Assembly: GCA_035519535.1 (NCBI GenBank)
Contig: DATIWF010000080.1
Span: forward strand, 41,548 to 105,547
Direction of reading: 5' to 3'
Source: DATEGZ01 sp035519535
GTDB taxonomy: Bacteria > Acidobacteriota > Vicinamibacteria > Vicinamibacterales > SCN-69-37
Length of the DNA: 64,000 nt
A model generated the notes under the pieces. That model had not been told where the DNA came from. It saw only the letters and a program-made list of their open reading frames with translations, and did not search any database. Positions 28,749 through 38,545 of the stretch are shown one piece after another; position 1 is the stretch's first letter, and every line of letters starts with the position of its first letter. The position numbers and the translations under genes were made by a program.

Positions 28749-30581
28749 ATGCCCCGGCAGATTGCTCTTCACGTCGCGTGTTTGTCCACGGTGTTGATGG
28801 CAACGAGCGCGGCGGCCCAGCCGCGCGCGCCCGTCCCGCCCTCCGCGCCTCAGCAGGCGTCCGCTGCGGGCGGCCTCATCCGCGGCATCGTCCGCGACGA
28901 TGCCGGCGCGGCCGTGCGCGACGTCGCCGTCATCGCGCTCGGCACGACGCTCGCGTCGGCGCGGACCGACGCCACCGGCCGCTACCAGCTCGCGCTTCCG
29001 GTCGGCGACTACATTCTGCGCGCCACGCGTGACGGCTACGTGTCCACGTTCCGCGAAGCGATCCGGATGCAGACGAGCGTCCAGCTCGAGCGCAACATCA
29101 CGCTGACGCGCCAAGGCGCGACCGGGCGCCAGGTGCTCCTCGCCGGCACCGGCCTCGGCGATCTCACGTCGTGGCTGCCGATCCCGGATGCGAAGAGCGA
29201 CAAGGACGCCGACCACTCCCACGATGAGGCCGCGTGGCGGCTGCGCTACCTGCCGCGCACCGCGCTCCGCGATGTCGGCGCGGGTGGAGACGCCGCGGCG
29301 ACCGACGTGCTCACGCCGCCGTCCTTCTTCGGCAGCGACTTCACCGGGCAGGTGAACTTCCTGACGACGTCCACCGTCGCCTCGTCGTCCGCGCGGACGA
29401 TGCCGACCGACTGGTCGCGCGGGGTGGCGTCGGCCTCGCTCGGCGCGCACATGGGCGCGGGCGACTGGATCGTGCGCGGAGCGTTCAATTCCGGCGACGT
29501 CTCGTCCTGGGTGCTGCACGGCGAGTACCGTTCGAGCAACGACCAGCCGCATCGCCTCGCGCTCGGCGTGTCGCACAGCGCGCAGACGATCCTCGACCGC
29601 GACACCGACCTGCCGATCTCGCTGCAGACGGCGAGCGCGCAGTCGCGCAGCGTCGGCGAGGTGTACGGCTTCGATCGGTGGCGTGCCGCCTCCTGGCTCG
29701 AGCTCGGGTACGGCCTGCGCCTCGATCGCTACGATTACCTCGCGACGCCCGCGCTCGTGAGCCCGGAGGCCGGCCTGCGGGTCCAGGTCGTGCCCCGTAC
29801 GTTCGCCGTGATGTCGGCGTCGCACCGGATGGTCGCGCCTGGCGCCGACGAATTCCTCCCGCCGTCGGCCACCGGCCCGTGGCTCCCGCCGCAGCGCACG
29901 TTCTCGTCGCTCGGCGGCGCGCCGCTCGCGGCCGAGTCGGTGGACACCTACGAGCTCGGCTTCGACCAGCAATTCGGCCACGACGACAACCTGCGCACGG
30001 TGTCCGTTCGCCGGTTCCGCCAGTCCACCGAGGATCAGGTCGCGACGCTCTTCGGCGTCGACGTCGAGGGCGACAGCGCGCACTACTACGTCGCGACGCC
30101 CGGAGACGCGCAGGTGGACGGCTGGAGCGTGGGGATCGCCGGCCGCCTGTCGCGCAACGTGCGCGGCCGCGTGGACTACTCGCTCGGCCAGACCGCGTGG
30201 TCGCCCGAGAGCGGGGCCGCCGCGCTGGCGCGCGTCGCGCCGTCGGCCGTGCGCGACGGCCGGGAGTCGCTGCACGACCTGACGACCACGCTCGCGACGA
30301 GGTTTCCGTCCACGTCCACCGAGGTGTCGATGGTGTACCGGGTGAACTCGGCGTTCAGTCAGGCCGGGTCGGTCGGCCGCTCGCCGCTCCTCGACGGCCG
30401 GTTCGACGTCGAAGTCCACCAGGCGCTGCCGTATCAACCCATCCGCGGCGGACAGCTCGAAGTCCTGTTCGCCCTGCGGAATCTCTTCTACGACGTCCAC
30501 GAGACGCGCTCCTTCTACGACGAACTTCTGACCGTCAAGCCGCCGATGCGGCTGGTCGGCGGGATCCAGATTCGGTTCTGA
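28749..30581 (+). CDS. Outer-membrane beta-barrel protein with carboxypeptidase-regulatory N-domain, 610 aa
   Basis: A signal peptide (residues 1-23, SAAAQ) is followed at ~43-120 by a carboxypeptidase-regulatory-like domain (GGLIRGIVRDDAGAAVRDVA, ATGRYQLALPVGDYILRA). The remainder resembles a TonB-dependent-receptor barrel: alternating amphipathic strands (WLELGYGLRLDRYDYL, VDTYELGFDQQFGHDDNL) and a terminal beta-signal RLVGGIQIRF ending in Phe. No plug domain is obvious, so it may be a plugless relative or use the N-domain instead. GGGAGG upstream of the ATG is a good RBS. It is 14 bp upstream of the histidine kinase gene, so the barrel and the two-component system appear to be one operon. 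Confidence 0.85.
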   Translation: MPRQIALHVACLSTVLMATSAAAQPRAPVPPSAPQQASAAGGLIRGIVRDDAGAAVRDVAVIALGTTLASARTDATGRYQLALPVGDYILRATRDGYVSTFREAIRMQTSVQLERNITLTRQGATGRQVLLAGTGLGDLTSWLPIPDAKSDKDADHSHDEAAWRLRYLPRTALRDVGAGGDAAATDVLTPPSFFGSDFTGQVNFLTTSTVASSSARTMPTDWSRGVASASLGAHMGAGDWIVRGAFNSGDVSSWVLHGEYRSSNDQPHRLALGVSHSAQTILDRDTDLPISLQTASAQSRSVGEVYGFDRWRAASWLELGYGLRLDRYDYLATPALVSPEAGLRVQVVPRTFAVMSASHRMVAPGADEFLPPSATGPWLPPQRTFSSLGGAPLAAESVDTYELGFDQQFGHDDNLRTVSVRRFRQSTEDQVATLFGVDVEGDSAHYYVATPGDAQVDGWSVGIAGRLSRNVRGRVDYSLGQTAWSPESGAAALARVAPSAVRDGRESLHDLTTTLATRFPSTSTEVSMVYRVNSAFSQAGSVGRSPLLDGRFDVEVHQALPYQPIRGGQLEVLFALRNLFYDVHETRSFYDELLTVKPPMRLVGGIQIRF

Positions 30582-30595
30582 TCGCGGGCTCTGCC

Positions 30596-33472
30596 GTGAC
30601 GCCACTGAGACAGCTCAGGCCGCTGATTCGTGTCGCCCTGCCCGTGGCAGTGGCGGTGGCGCTCGTCTGCATGGCGGTCATCAACATCGCGCTCGTCAAG
30701 ACCTGGCACGGCGAGCTCGACGACGGCGTGCTGTGGCAGACCGTCGGCGCGGACGTCGTGGCCCAGGACGTCGCGCCGGGATTTGCCGGCGATCGAGCGG
30801 GCATCAAGCCGAACGACAAGCTGGTGATGATCGGGGATCAGGAGATCACCAGGTCCGAGCAGGTGGTCGCCATCCTCCACACGGCGACCGGCGAGCAGCC
30901 GCTCCCGTACGTGATCTCGAGGCAGTCGGTCGAGAAGCCGTTCCAGGTCGATCTGCTGCCGATGCCGACCGTCAACGGGTCGTTGTACTACTCGCTGGCG
31001 CTCGTCGGGATCCTGTCGATCGTCGTGGGCGCGTCGGTCCGGCTGCGGCGGCCGAACGACCCGGCCACGCTGCACTTTTTCTGGCTGACGGTGGCGTTCT
31101 TCGGCGTCCTCGCGTTCACGCCGGCCGGCCGGTACAACCACCTCGACTATTTCTTCGAATGGTCGGACGCGGTCGCGCGGCTGGCGCTGCCGCCGCTGTT
31201 CCTGCACTTCGCGTTCGTGTTCCCGGATCGGCCGAACGCGTGGGCGAACACCGACCTCGGCCGCGCGGTGATCCCGGTCCTGTATCTGCCGGCGCTGCTC
31301 CTGGGCGTCGGGCGCGTCACGCTCGTGGCCGGCGGCCTGCACGGCACGCAGTCGTCGCGCACGCTCGAGCAGTTCGAGCTGTTCGCGTACGCCTATCTGG
31401 GCATCTGTCTGCTCGCCGGCCTGCTCCTGATGCTGCGCGCGCTGACGCGCCTCCGGTCGATGACGGCGCGGCGCCAGCTCCGCTGGATCGTGTGGGGGTC
31501 GTCGCTCGGCGCGCTGCCGTTCGTCGTGCTCTACATCCTGCCGCTGCTCTTCGGCCGCGTCGTGCCGCTCGCCGAGTACACGGCCGTCCTGCTCGGCTGC
31601 ATTCCGCTCGCATTCGCGTCAGCCATCGTGCGCTACCGGCTGATGGACATCGAAGTCATCATCAAGAAGGCGCTCGTCGTCGCGGCCGTCGTGCTGCTGC
31701 TCGTCGTCGCGTACGCGGGCGTGTTCTGGCTGGTGAACCTCACGCTGGGCGCCGACGAGAACCGCAGCAGCTTCTGGGCGCTGTTCGCGATGCTCGTGGG
31801 CGCGCTGATCGCGCCGTGGCTGTGGAACGCGATTCAGAACGGCCTCGACCGGCTGTACTACAAGGACCGCTACGACTACCGCAAGGCGCTCGTGAGCTTC
31901 GCCCGCGAGCTGAACACGGATCTCGACCTGGGCCGCTTGAGCTCGCGGCTCGCGGGCCGGATTCGCGAAACGCTCGGCGTGGACAAGATGGCCGTGTTTC
32001 TGCCGGAGGCGAACGACGACCACGCCGGTCCGTTCGTGGCCGTCGCCTCCGAGGGCTTCGAGGGCAGCCGCGTGCCGCTCATCCGCCGGAGCTCGGCCCT
32101 CGGCGGGCGCCTGCTCGGCGGCCAGATGGCGGTGCTCGACGACCCGCAGCCGATCCGCCGGTTCGGCGGCGAGGAAGCCGGCGAGTGGCGCGAGGCCGGG
32201 CTCTACAGCTTCGTGCCGTGCGTGTCCAAGGACGTGACGATTGCCGTGCTGGCGGTCGGCCGGCGGCCGCAGGGCGAGCCGCTCAGCAGCGAGGACATCG
32301 CGCTGCTCGGCGCCGTCGCCGGGCAGGCGGCGACCGCGCTCGAGAACGCGCGCCTCTACGGCCAGTTGAGCGTGAAGGCCGCCGAGATCGAGCGGCTGCG
32401 CCAGTTCGGCGACAGCGTCGTCGAGTCGCTGAGCGACGGGCTGATCGTCGTCGATCTGGAGGACCGCGTGCTGCGGTGGAACCGGCGCGTCGAGGCGCTG
32501 ACCGGGATCGAGCGCGGGCGCGCGACCGGCCGTCGTCTCGCCGGGCTGTTCGCCAAGCCGTTCCTCGAGACGCTCCAGTCGGTGCGCCGCGAGTCGTCGG
32601 CCGGCGGCACGGTGTATCGCGTGCCGCTCGCGACCGGCCATGGCGACGATCGACGCCTGCTGCTCGTCAACCTCGCGGTCGCGCCGTTCCAGACCTCGGA
32701 TGGATCGCAGGCCGGGTGGATCGTCGTGCTCGAGGACATCACCGACCGCGCGAATCTCGAGGAGCAGCTTCGGCTGTCGGAGAAGATGGCGGCGATCGGC
32801 CTGCTGGCCGCAGGCGTGGCCCACGAAGTCAACACGCCGCTCACGGGGATTTCGAGCTTCACGCAGATGCTGCTGGAGCGATCGGCGCCCGACGATCCAC
32901 GGACGCAGCTGCTCGAGAAGATCGAGCGGCAGACGTTCCGCGCGGCGAAGATCGTCAACAGCCTGCTCAACCTCGCGCGGCCGTCCGGCGGCGAGACGGG
33001 CCCCGTCGATCTCAACGCGGTGATCGGCGACATCCTGTCGCTGCTCGAGCATCAGTTCAAGCTCGGCCACGTGCAGGTGCGCAAGGACCTCGCGTCGTCC
33101 GGCGTCGTCGTGCGAGGCATGGAGTACAAACTGCAGCAGGTGTTCCTGAACCTGTTCCTCAACGCGCGCGACGCGATGCCCAAGGGCGGCTGGCTGACGG
33201 TGGCGACGCGCCTCGATACGGACAGCGCGATCATCGAGGTGGCCGACACGGGCGTCGGCATCCCCGTGGATCACATCGGGCGCATCTACGATCCGTTCTT
33301 TACGACGAAGCCGGAAGGACGCGGCACGGGCCTCGGCCTCTCGGTGACCTACGGGATCGTCCAGGAACATGGAGGCACGCTGACGTGCGAAAGCCAGCTC
33401 GGGCAGGGCACGCGCTTCCGCCTGGTGCTGCCGTTGATGGACCAGCCGACGGCGGAAGCGGCGACACGGTGA
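30596..33472 (+). CDS. Membrane sensor histidine kinase (PDZ, multi-TM, GAF, PAS), 958 aa
   Basis: Order of domains: TM segment ~13-36; extracytoplasmic PDZ-like domain ~50-115 (VAPGFAGDRAGIKPNDKLVM); about seven further TM segments to residue ~420; GAF domain ~445-590 (TLGVDKMAVFLPEAN, ALLGAVAGQAATALENARLY); PAS domain ~605-720 (VVESLSDGLIVVDLEDRVLR); HisKA with phosphoacceptor His743 in AAGVAHEVNTPLTGISSF; HATPase with NLFLNARDAMPKGG, EVADTGVGIP and GTGLGLSVTYGIVQEHGG. It starts at a GTG 14 bp after the barrel gene, and its response regulator follows 7 bp downstream. Signal unknown; the PDZ-first topology suggests sensing of envelope or peptide state (inference). Confidence 0.94.
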   Translation: MTPLRQLRPLIRVALPVAVAVALVCMAVINIALVKTWHGELDDGVLWQTVGADVVAQDVAPGFAGDRAGIKPNDKLVMIGDQEITRSEQVVAILHTATGEQPLPYVISRQSVEKPFQVDLLPMPTVNGSLYYSLALVGILSIVVGASVRLRRPNDPATLHFFWLTVAFFGVLAFTPAGRYNHLDYFFEWSDAVARLALPPLFLHFAFVFPDRPNAWANTDLGRAVIPVLYLPALLLGVGRVTLVAGGLHGTQSSRTLEQFELFAYAYLGICLLAGLLLMLRALTRLRSMTARRQLRWIVWGSSLGALPFVVLYILPLLFGRVVPLAEYTAVLLGCIPLAFASAIVRYRLMDIEVIIKKALVVAAVVLLLVVAYAGVFWLVNLTLGADENRSSFWALFAMLVGALIAPWLWNAIQNGLDRLYYKDRYDYRKALVSFARELNTDLDLGRLSSRLAGRIRETLGVDKMAVFLPEANDDHAGPFVAVASEGFEGSRVPLIRRSSALGGRLLGGQMAVLDDPQPIRRFGGEEAGEWREAGLYSFVPCVSKDVTIAVLAVGRRPQGEPLSSEDIALLGAVAGQAATALENARLYGQLSVKAAEIERLRQFGDSVVESLSDGLIVVDLEDRVLRWNRRVEALTGIERGRATGRRLAGLFAKPFLETLQSVRRESSAGGTVYRVPLATGHGDDRRLLLVNLAVAPFQTSDGSQAGWIVVLEDITDRANLEEQLRLSEKMAAIGLLAAGVAHEVNTPLTGISSFTQMLLERSAPDDPRTQLLEKIERQTFRAAKIVNSLLNLARPSGGETGPVDLNAVIGDILSLLEHQFKLGHVQVRKDLASSGVVVRGMEYKLQQVFLNLFLNARDAMPKGGWLTVATRLDTDSAIIEVADTGVGIPVDHIGRIYDPFFTTKPEGRGTGLGLSVTYGIVQEHGGTLTCESQLGQGTRFRLVLPLMDQPTAEAATR

Positions 33473-33479
33473 CGCGCTG

Positions 33480-34931
<1,452 letters not shown>

Positions 34932-34952
34932 GTACGCCGGACGGTCTTGCGG

Positions 34953-35285
34953 CTATTGAGGTGTGGACCGCCGCGCGCGGTTGTCTCCCCTGACGGCACT
35001 CGCGGGTCGTCCGCGGCGCCGATCGGGCGCCGACAGCGGCGATGCGTCTGAAGATGTGCGCCCGGTGTCGCGCATCGCGTCCCGGCGGTCGACGCGGACC
35101 TGCGCGGCGCGCGGACCGCTGACGTCGTCGCGGACGAGGGTGAACTCGACGGCCAGATCGTCCGTGATGTCGTTGAACTTGGCGTTCACCAGCTCGCTGG
35201 CGTGAAAGAACACGTCCTGCCCGTCGGCGGCGCGGATGAACCCGCAGGCGCGAGCGCGGACGATCCGCGTGATCCAGCCGGTCAA
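34953..35285 (-). CDS. Cold-shock-domain-like protein, 110 aa
   Basis: Residues ~1-65 are a cold-shock-like OB fold: TGWITRIVRARACGFIRAADG (RNP1-like, CGFIR in place of GFGFI), DVFFHASELVN (RNP2-like VFFHAS) and VEFTLVRDDVSGPRAAQVRV. The C-terminal ~40 residues are a basic, disordered tail rich in Arg, Ser and Pro. The start is TTG at 35285, supported by GAGGAGG eight bases upstream. Such proteins bind single-stranded RNA or DNA. Last gene of the small rpoZ-containing run; convergent with the response regulator (21-bp gap). Confidence 0.82.
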   Translation of the reverse strand: MTGWITRIVRARACGFIRAADGQDVFFHASELVNAKFNDITDDLAVEFTLVRDDVSGPRAAQVRVDRRDAMRDTGRTSSDASPLSAPDRRRGRPASAVRGDNRARRSTPQ

Positions 35286-35316
35286 GGGTGATGCCTCCTC
35301 GTGGACACGCGACCGC

Positions 35317-35505
35317 TCACTCCACCGGCGAGCCGCCCTCGATCTTGCGGATCAAACCGAGGGCACGTTCCCGGAGGTCCGCGGCGTCGCGGGCGATCTG
35401 CGCCTCGCCGTTCCGCTCCAGTCGCGGAACGCGTCTGTCGAGGGCCTCGATCAGGCGGTAGAGATCCTCCAGCATGTCCTTGGCGGGCAGGTTCGCGATC
35501 ATCAT
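35317..35505 (-). CDS. Small acidic/basic helical protein, 62 aa
   Basis: Sequence pattern AKDMLEDLYRLIEALDRRVP, RDAADLRERALGLIRKIEGG is strongly helical. The ATG at 35505 overlaps the rpoZ stop by 4 nt (ATGA), the best evidence that it is real. No known family. It lies between rpoZ and the cold-shock-like gene (31-bp gap) on the same strand. Confidence 0.6.
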   Translation of the reverse strand: MMIANLPAKDMLEDLYRLIEALDRRVPRLERNGEAQIARDAADLRERALGLIRKIEGGSPVE

Positions 35506-35720
35506 ACGTGCGGCACGCCGCCCTTCGCATCGGCGTGAAGCGGCGTGTCCGGCCTGACTTCCGCGTGCACTTTGCCGGCCGCGATCTCGAGTTGCGCGGT
35601 CAGGATCGATCGGTGGCTCGCCGGAACCCGCGGGCTGCAGCCCCGCTGCAGCTGAGCCGATCGCAGCACCGCCAGCCTGACGAACTCGAACGGATTGGAG
35701 TCCGACGCGCGGTGGATCAC
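35502..35720 (-). CDS. rpoZ: RNA polymerase omega subunit, 72 aa
   Basis: The protein begins VIHRASDSNPFEFVRLAVLR, then SAQLQRGCSPRVPASHRSIL, TAQLEIAAGKVHAEV. This is the omega pattern: FE-hydrophobic-x-LA-x-x-R-x-x-QL-x-x-G, a basic loop, then the conserved A-x-x-E-I-A-x-G-K-V helix. Omega stabilises the beta' subunit during core assembly. The GTG at 35720 overlaps the stop of the upstream 89-aa gene by 4 nt, and the rpoZ stop overlaps the next ATG by 4 nt. gmk, the common neighbour of rpoZ, is absent here. The C-terminus is short (KGGVPHV). Confidence 0.88.
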   Translation of the reverse strand: MIHRASDSNPFEFVRLAVLRSAQLQRGCSPRVPASHRSILTAQLEIAAGKVHAEVRPDTPLHADAKGGVPHV

Positions 35721-35986
35721 GACGCCCGGCCGCCGCGGGCGCTCCGCCCGGAATCGCCGTCCTTGGTGTGCTCGACGTCGTACAGGACCTGTGCGACCGT
35801 TGGGGACGAGGGGCCCCGGAAGATCGACAGCACGACGGCCGCGGGCGCGAACGCGACGAAGAGCCACGCGATGCTCTCGGTGACCGACATCGGCGAACTC
35901 AGGAGCGCGACTCGGGCGCCCACCGACCCGAGCACGAGGATGGCCCACCCAGTGACGGTGACAGTGAGAAGGCGGTTGAGTGACAC
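35717..35986 (-). CDS. Small two-helix membrane protein, 89 aa
   Basis: Two predicted transmembrane helices: residues ~5-27 (RLLTVTVTGWAILVLGSVGA) and ~38-57 (ESIAWLFVAFAPAAVVLSIF). A charged C-terminal tail follows (DVEHTKDGDSGRSARGG). The GTG start at 35986 is supported by GGAGGTC just upstream. Its stop overlaps the rpoZ start by 4 nt (GTGA), so it is translationally coupled to rpoZ. No family recognised. Confidence 0.75.
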   Translation of the reverse strand: MSLNRLLTVTVTGWAILVLGSVGARVALLSSPMSVTESIAWLFVAFAPAAVVLSIFRGPSSPTVAQVLYDVEHTKDGDSGRSARGGRAS

Positions 35987-36175
35987 GGTGACCTCCGAAA
36001 TTCGGAACGATCACGCACCATCTGGATTGGTGGAGCGCAAGGGGTCCGGCGAACACCGAAGCCGGTCAGCGCGCACCCTCGGGGGCACTACTCGAACGCA
36101 GGCGGGCGTCAGTTGTCTGCTGACACTTTCATCATACACGATCGGCGACGACGTCGTCGGCCGCGCGAGACGGCG

Positions 36176-37465
36176 TTAGCGGCGCGGTCGCGCGTCCCGC
36201 TCGCGCTCACGCTCGCGCGCGCCTGGCGTGCGCAGTCGTCCGAACAGCCGCTCGTACTTGTTGAGGATGATGCTCCAGCGGTAGTGCCGGTTGACGTAGG
36301 CCTTGCCGTTCTGGCCCATCGCCGCGCGCAGCGCCGCGTCCTTCAGCAGCAGCTTGAGCCCTTCTTCGAACTCCCAGCGGTCGGCGTAGTACAGGCCGGC
36401 GTGGCTGCGCCGGCAGTGATCGACGAGCACCTCGGATCGCGCGTTGGCGAGCACGGGCGTGCCGACGGCGAACGCCTCGAGCGCGAGGAGCGACAGGCTC
36501 TCGTACGGCGACGGCACGACGACGACGGTCGCGGCCTCGAGCGCGCGCAGCCGCTCCTCGTCCGGCAGCGTGCCGGCGAAGCGCACGTGCGGATCGTCGG
36601 GCAGCGGCATGAGCTTCACGCCCATGAGCATCAGCGTGGCGTCGCCGCCGTCGTGGACGTACTGCTGGAAGTACTCGAGCAGCTCCTCGCAGCCCTTGCC
36701 CGGATCGATGCGGCCGCCGTAGAGCAGAAAGGGTCCGTACATCCGGTGCCGCCGGCGGAACGCGTTGGCCGGCCCTTCGAGGTGCGGCGGCAGCGGCTCG
36801 GGATCCATCGGCGACGGCGGCCTGGGCTCGCCCGGCTCGAGCGACGCCTCGCCCTCCGGCAAGTCCACGCCGCAGCCGACGACATCCTCGACGACGGTGC
36901 GGAGGTGGAAGTGCGAGGTCACGAACTGCCGCTCGACGTCGGTGTTCCACACGATGCCCGCCGCGTTGCTGAACACGTCCTGGTAGATGCCGAGGCGGAT
37001 CGCCGGCTCGTCGTGGGCCGTCGGGACGAGCAGGCTCTTCGACGGCGCGACCTTCAGGCCCAGCACCGTCGGCGCGTAGAGGTACGTGAAGAAGATCAGC
37101 ACGTCGTAATGCTGATGGTGGCGCTCGAGGTAGTCGAGGAGGCCGGGCGCCCACGGCCCCTGCTGCTTCAGCCACTCCAGTTCCTCCTGGCGGCTGTGGG
37201 CGTGGTGGAAGATCCAGTCGGAGTACTTGTTGAACGCCTCGAGGTCGCGGGTCTTCGCGTTGGCGAAGCGGCGCACGGTGACGCCGCGGATGCGGTCCGC
37301 GCCCTCGGGGTATTCGTTCTTCCACGTCGTGTACTCGCGCGCGCACGTCGTCAGCACGTCCACCTGATGGCGGTCGGCGAGGTGCTCGGCGACGAGGCGG
37401 CAGTGGTACTCGGATCCCCCGAGGATCTCGGTGCCGTACCGTTGAACGATGAACGCGATGCGCAT
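36176..37465 (-). CDS. GT4-type glycosyltransferase A, 429 aa
   Basis: GT-B fold glycosyltransferase. The N-terminal domain opens MRIAFIVQRYGTEILGGSEY with the Gly-Gly loop for the acceptor side. The C-terminal domain holds the donor-binding signature PSPYESLSLLALEAFAVGTP (E-x7-E). A Pro/Glu-rich loop of ~25 residues sits mid-protein, and the C-terminal tail is highly charged (RERERERDARPRR). It is a paralog of the protein at 39796-41076 (shared VVQRYG...GG-x-E-x-H, DVLTTCARDY). Last gene of the glycan cluster transcribed leftwards. Donor and acceptor unknown. Confidence 0.9.
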   Translation of the reverse strand: MRIAFIVQRYGTEILGGSEYHCRLVAEHLADRHQVDVLTTCAREYTTWKNEYPEGADRIRGVTVRRFANAKTRDLEAFNKYSDWIFHHAHSRQEELEWLKQQGPWAPGLLDYLERHHQHYDVLIFFTYLYAPTVLGLKVAPSKSLLVPTAHDEPAIRLGIYQDVFSNAAGIVWNTDVERQFVTSHFHLRTVVEDVVGCGVDLPEGEASLEPGEPRPPSPMDPEPLPPHLEGPANAFRRRHRMYGPFLLYGGRIDPGKGCEELLEYFQQYVHDGGDATLMLMGVKLMPLPDDPHVRFAGTLPDEERLRALEAATVVVVPSPYESLSLLALEAFAVGTPVLANARSEVLVDHCRRSHAGLYYADRWEFEEGLKLLLKDAALRAAMGQNGKAYVNRHYRWSIILNKYERLFGRLRTPGARERERERDARPRR

Positions 37466-37477
37466 GACTAGGGACGC

Positions 37478-38545
37478 TCAGGCTGCGACGCCGGCGAGGA
37501 CGGCCTTCAGCCGGGCCTCGAACCGGTCGCGGCTGAAATCGGCGAGCCGCCGGCGCTGGCCGGCCAGCACCTGCTGGCGCAGCGGCTCATCGTACACGAG
37601 CGCGCCCAGCCATTCGGCCGCCTGCTCGAGATCCTTCGGGGCGAACGCCACGCCCGCCCCGCCGAGCGTTTCGGGCACGGCCGTGCTCGCATAGGCCAGA
37701 ATCGGCACGTCCATCGCCATCGATTCGACGAGCGGGACGCAGAAGCCCTCGTGCTCGCTGAGCGAGACGTAGGCGTGGGCGTGCCGGTAGTACGCGGCCA
37801 GCTCCTGGTCGGGCACCGGACCGGTGAACCAGAAGCGATCCGGCAGCATCTGGTACTCGTTGACGAGCGCGCGGACGGCGGCGTTGTAGTGCGGCACCGC
37901 GTCGTACCTGCCCACGAAGATGAAGCGGTAGGAGACGTCGACGTACCGCTTGTAGGTCTCCGCCAGCCGGATGTGGTCTTCGATCTTCTTGTTGGGCGCG
38001 ATGCGCCCGACGAACAGGATGTTGACGAGACCGTCCGTCAGCAGACGCTCGAGCGCCGGCACGGACCGCGCGCCCGTGAGCCGCTCGGTGTCGACGGCGA
38101 TCGGCAGCACGTCGGTGCGATCGAACCCGAGGGCGTCGAGTTCGTCGCGGTTGTACTCGGACACGCCGACCGCGAGATCGACCCGATCGGCCAGCGCCGC
38201 CAGCTCCCGCCGGGCGAGCACCGCCAGACGGACGAGCGCCGGATCGAACGGCAGGAAGAAATGGGCCGGGGTGACGTTGTGGTAGTAGAGGACGCGCGCG
38301 CCCGGCAGCGTGCGAATGGCCGCGGTCATGGGCGACGGCAGCGCGAAGTGCATCACGGTCACGTCGCCGTCGCGCGCGCCGTCGTCGCGCCATTGCCGGA
38401 TGTCGCCCTCGAGGCCCTCGTCGATCGTCAGCGCGTAGATCTCGGACTCGTGGCCCCAGCGGCGCAGGACGTCCCGCATCGCACGCGCCTGGTTGCCGAC
38501 GGCGTCGCCCCGGTGCGCGGCCGGGATCCACTGATTGATGATCAT
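37478..38545 (-). CDS. GT4-type glycosyltransferase B, 355 aa
   Basis: GT-B fold. Starts MIINQWIPAAHRGDAVGNQA, has NILFVGRIAPNKKIEDHIR (start of the C-terminal Rossmann domain) and the donor-site E-x7-E motif LSEHEGFCVPLVESMAMDVP. It is a paralog of the upstream-transcribed 417-aa protein, which has the same SEHEGFCVP signature. The ATG overlaps that gene's stop by 4 nt. A frame extending far upstream (to 39463) is antisense-neighbour sequence of the preceding gene in another frame and has no similarity. Confidence 0.9.
   Translation of the reverse strand: MIINQWIPAAHRGDAVGNQARAMRDVLRRWGHESEIYALTIDEGLEGDIRQWRDDGARDGDVTVMHFALPSPMTAAIRTLPGARVLYYHNVTPAHFFLPFDPALVRLAVLARRELAALADRVDLAVGVSEYNRDELDALGFDRTDVLPIAVDTERLTGARSVPALERLLTDGLVNILFVGRIAPNKKIEDHIRLAETYKRYVDVSYRFIFVGRYDAVPHYNAAVRALVNEYQMLPDRFWFTGPVPDQELAAYYRHAHAYVSLSEHEGFCVPLVESMAMDVPILAYASTAVPETLGGAGVAFAPKDLEQAAEWLGALVYDEPLRQQVLAGQRRRLADFSRDRFEARLKAVLAGVAA

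Noticed and set aside
36146..36159. 14-bp palindrome CGACGACGTCGTCG between the glycan cluster and the rpoZ run
   Set aside because: Low-complexity CGA repeats occur often by chance here, and there is no supporting promoter or terminator context.
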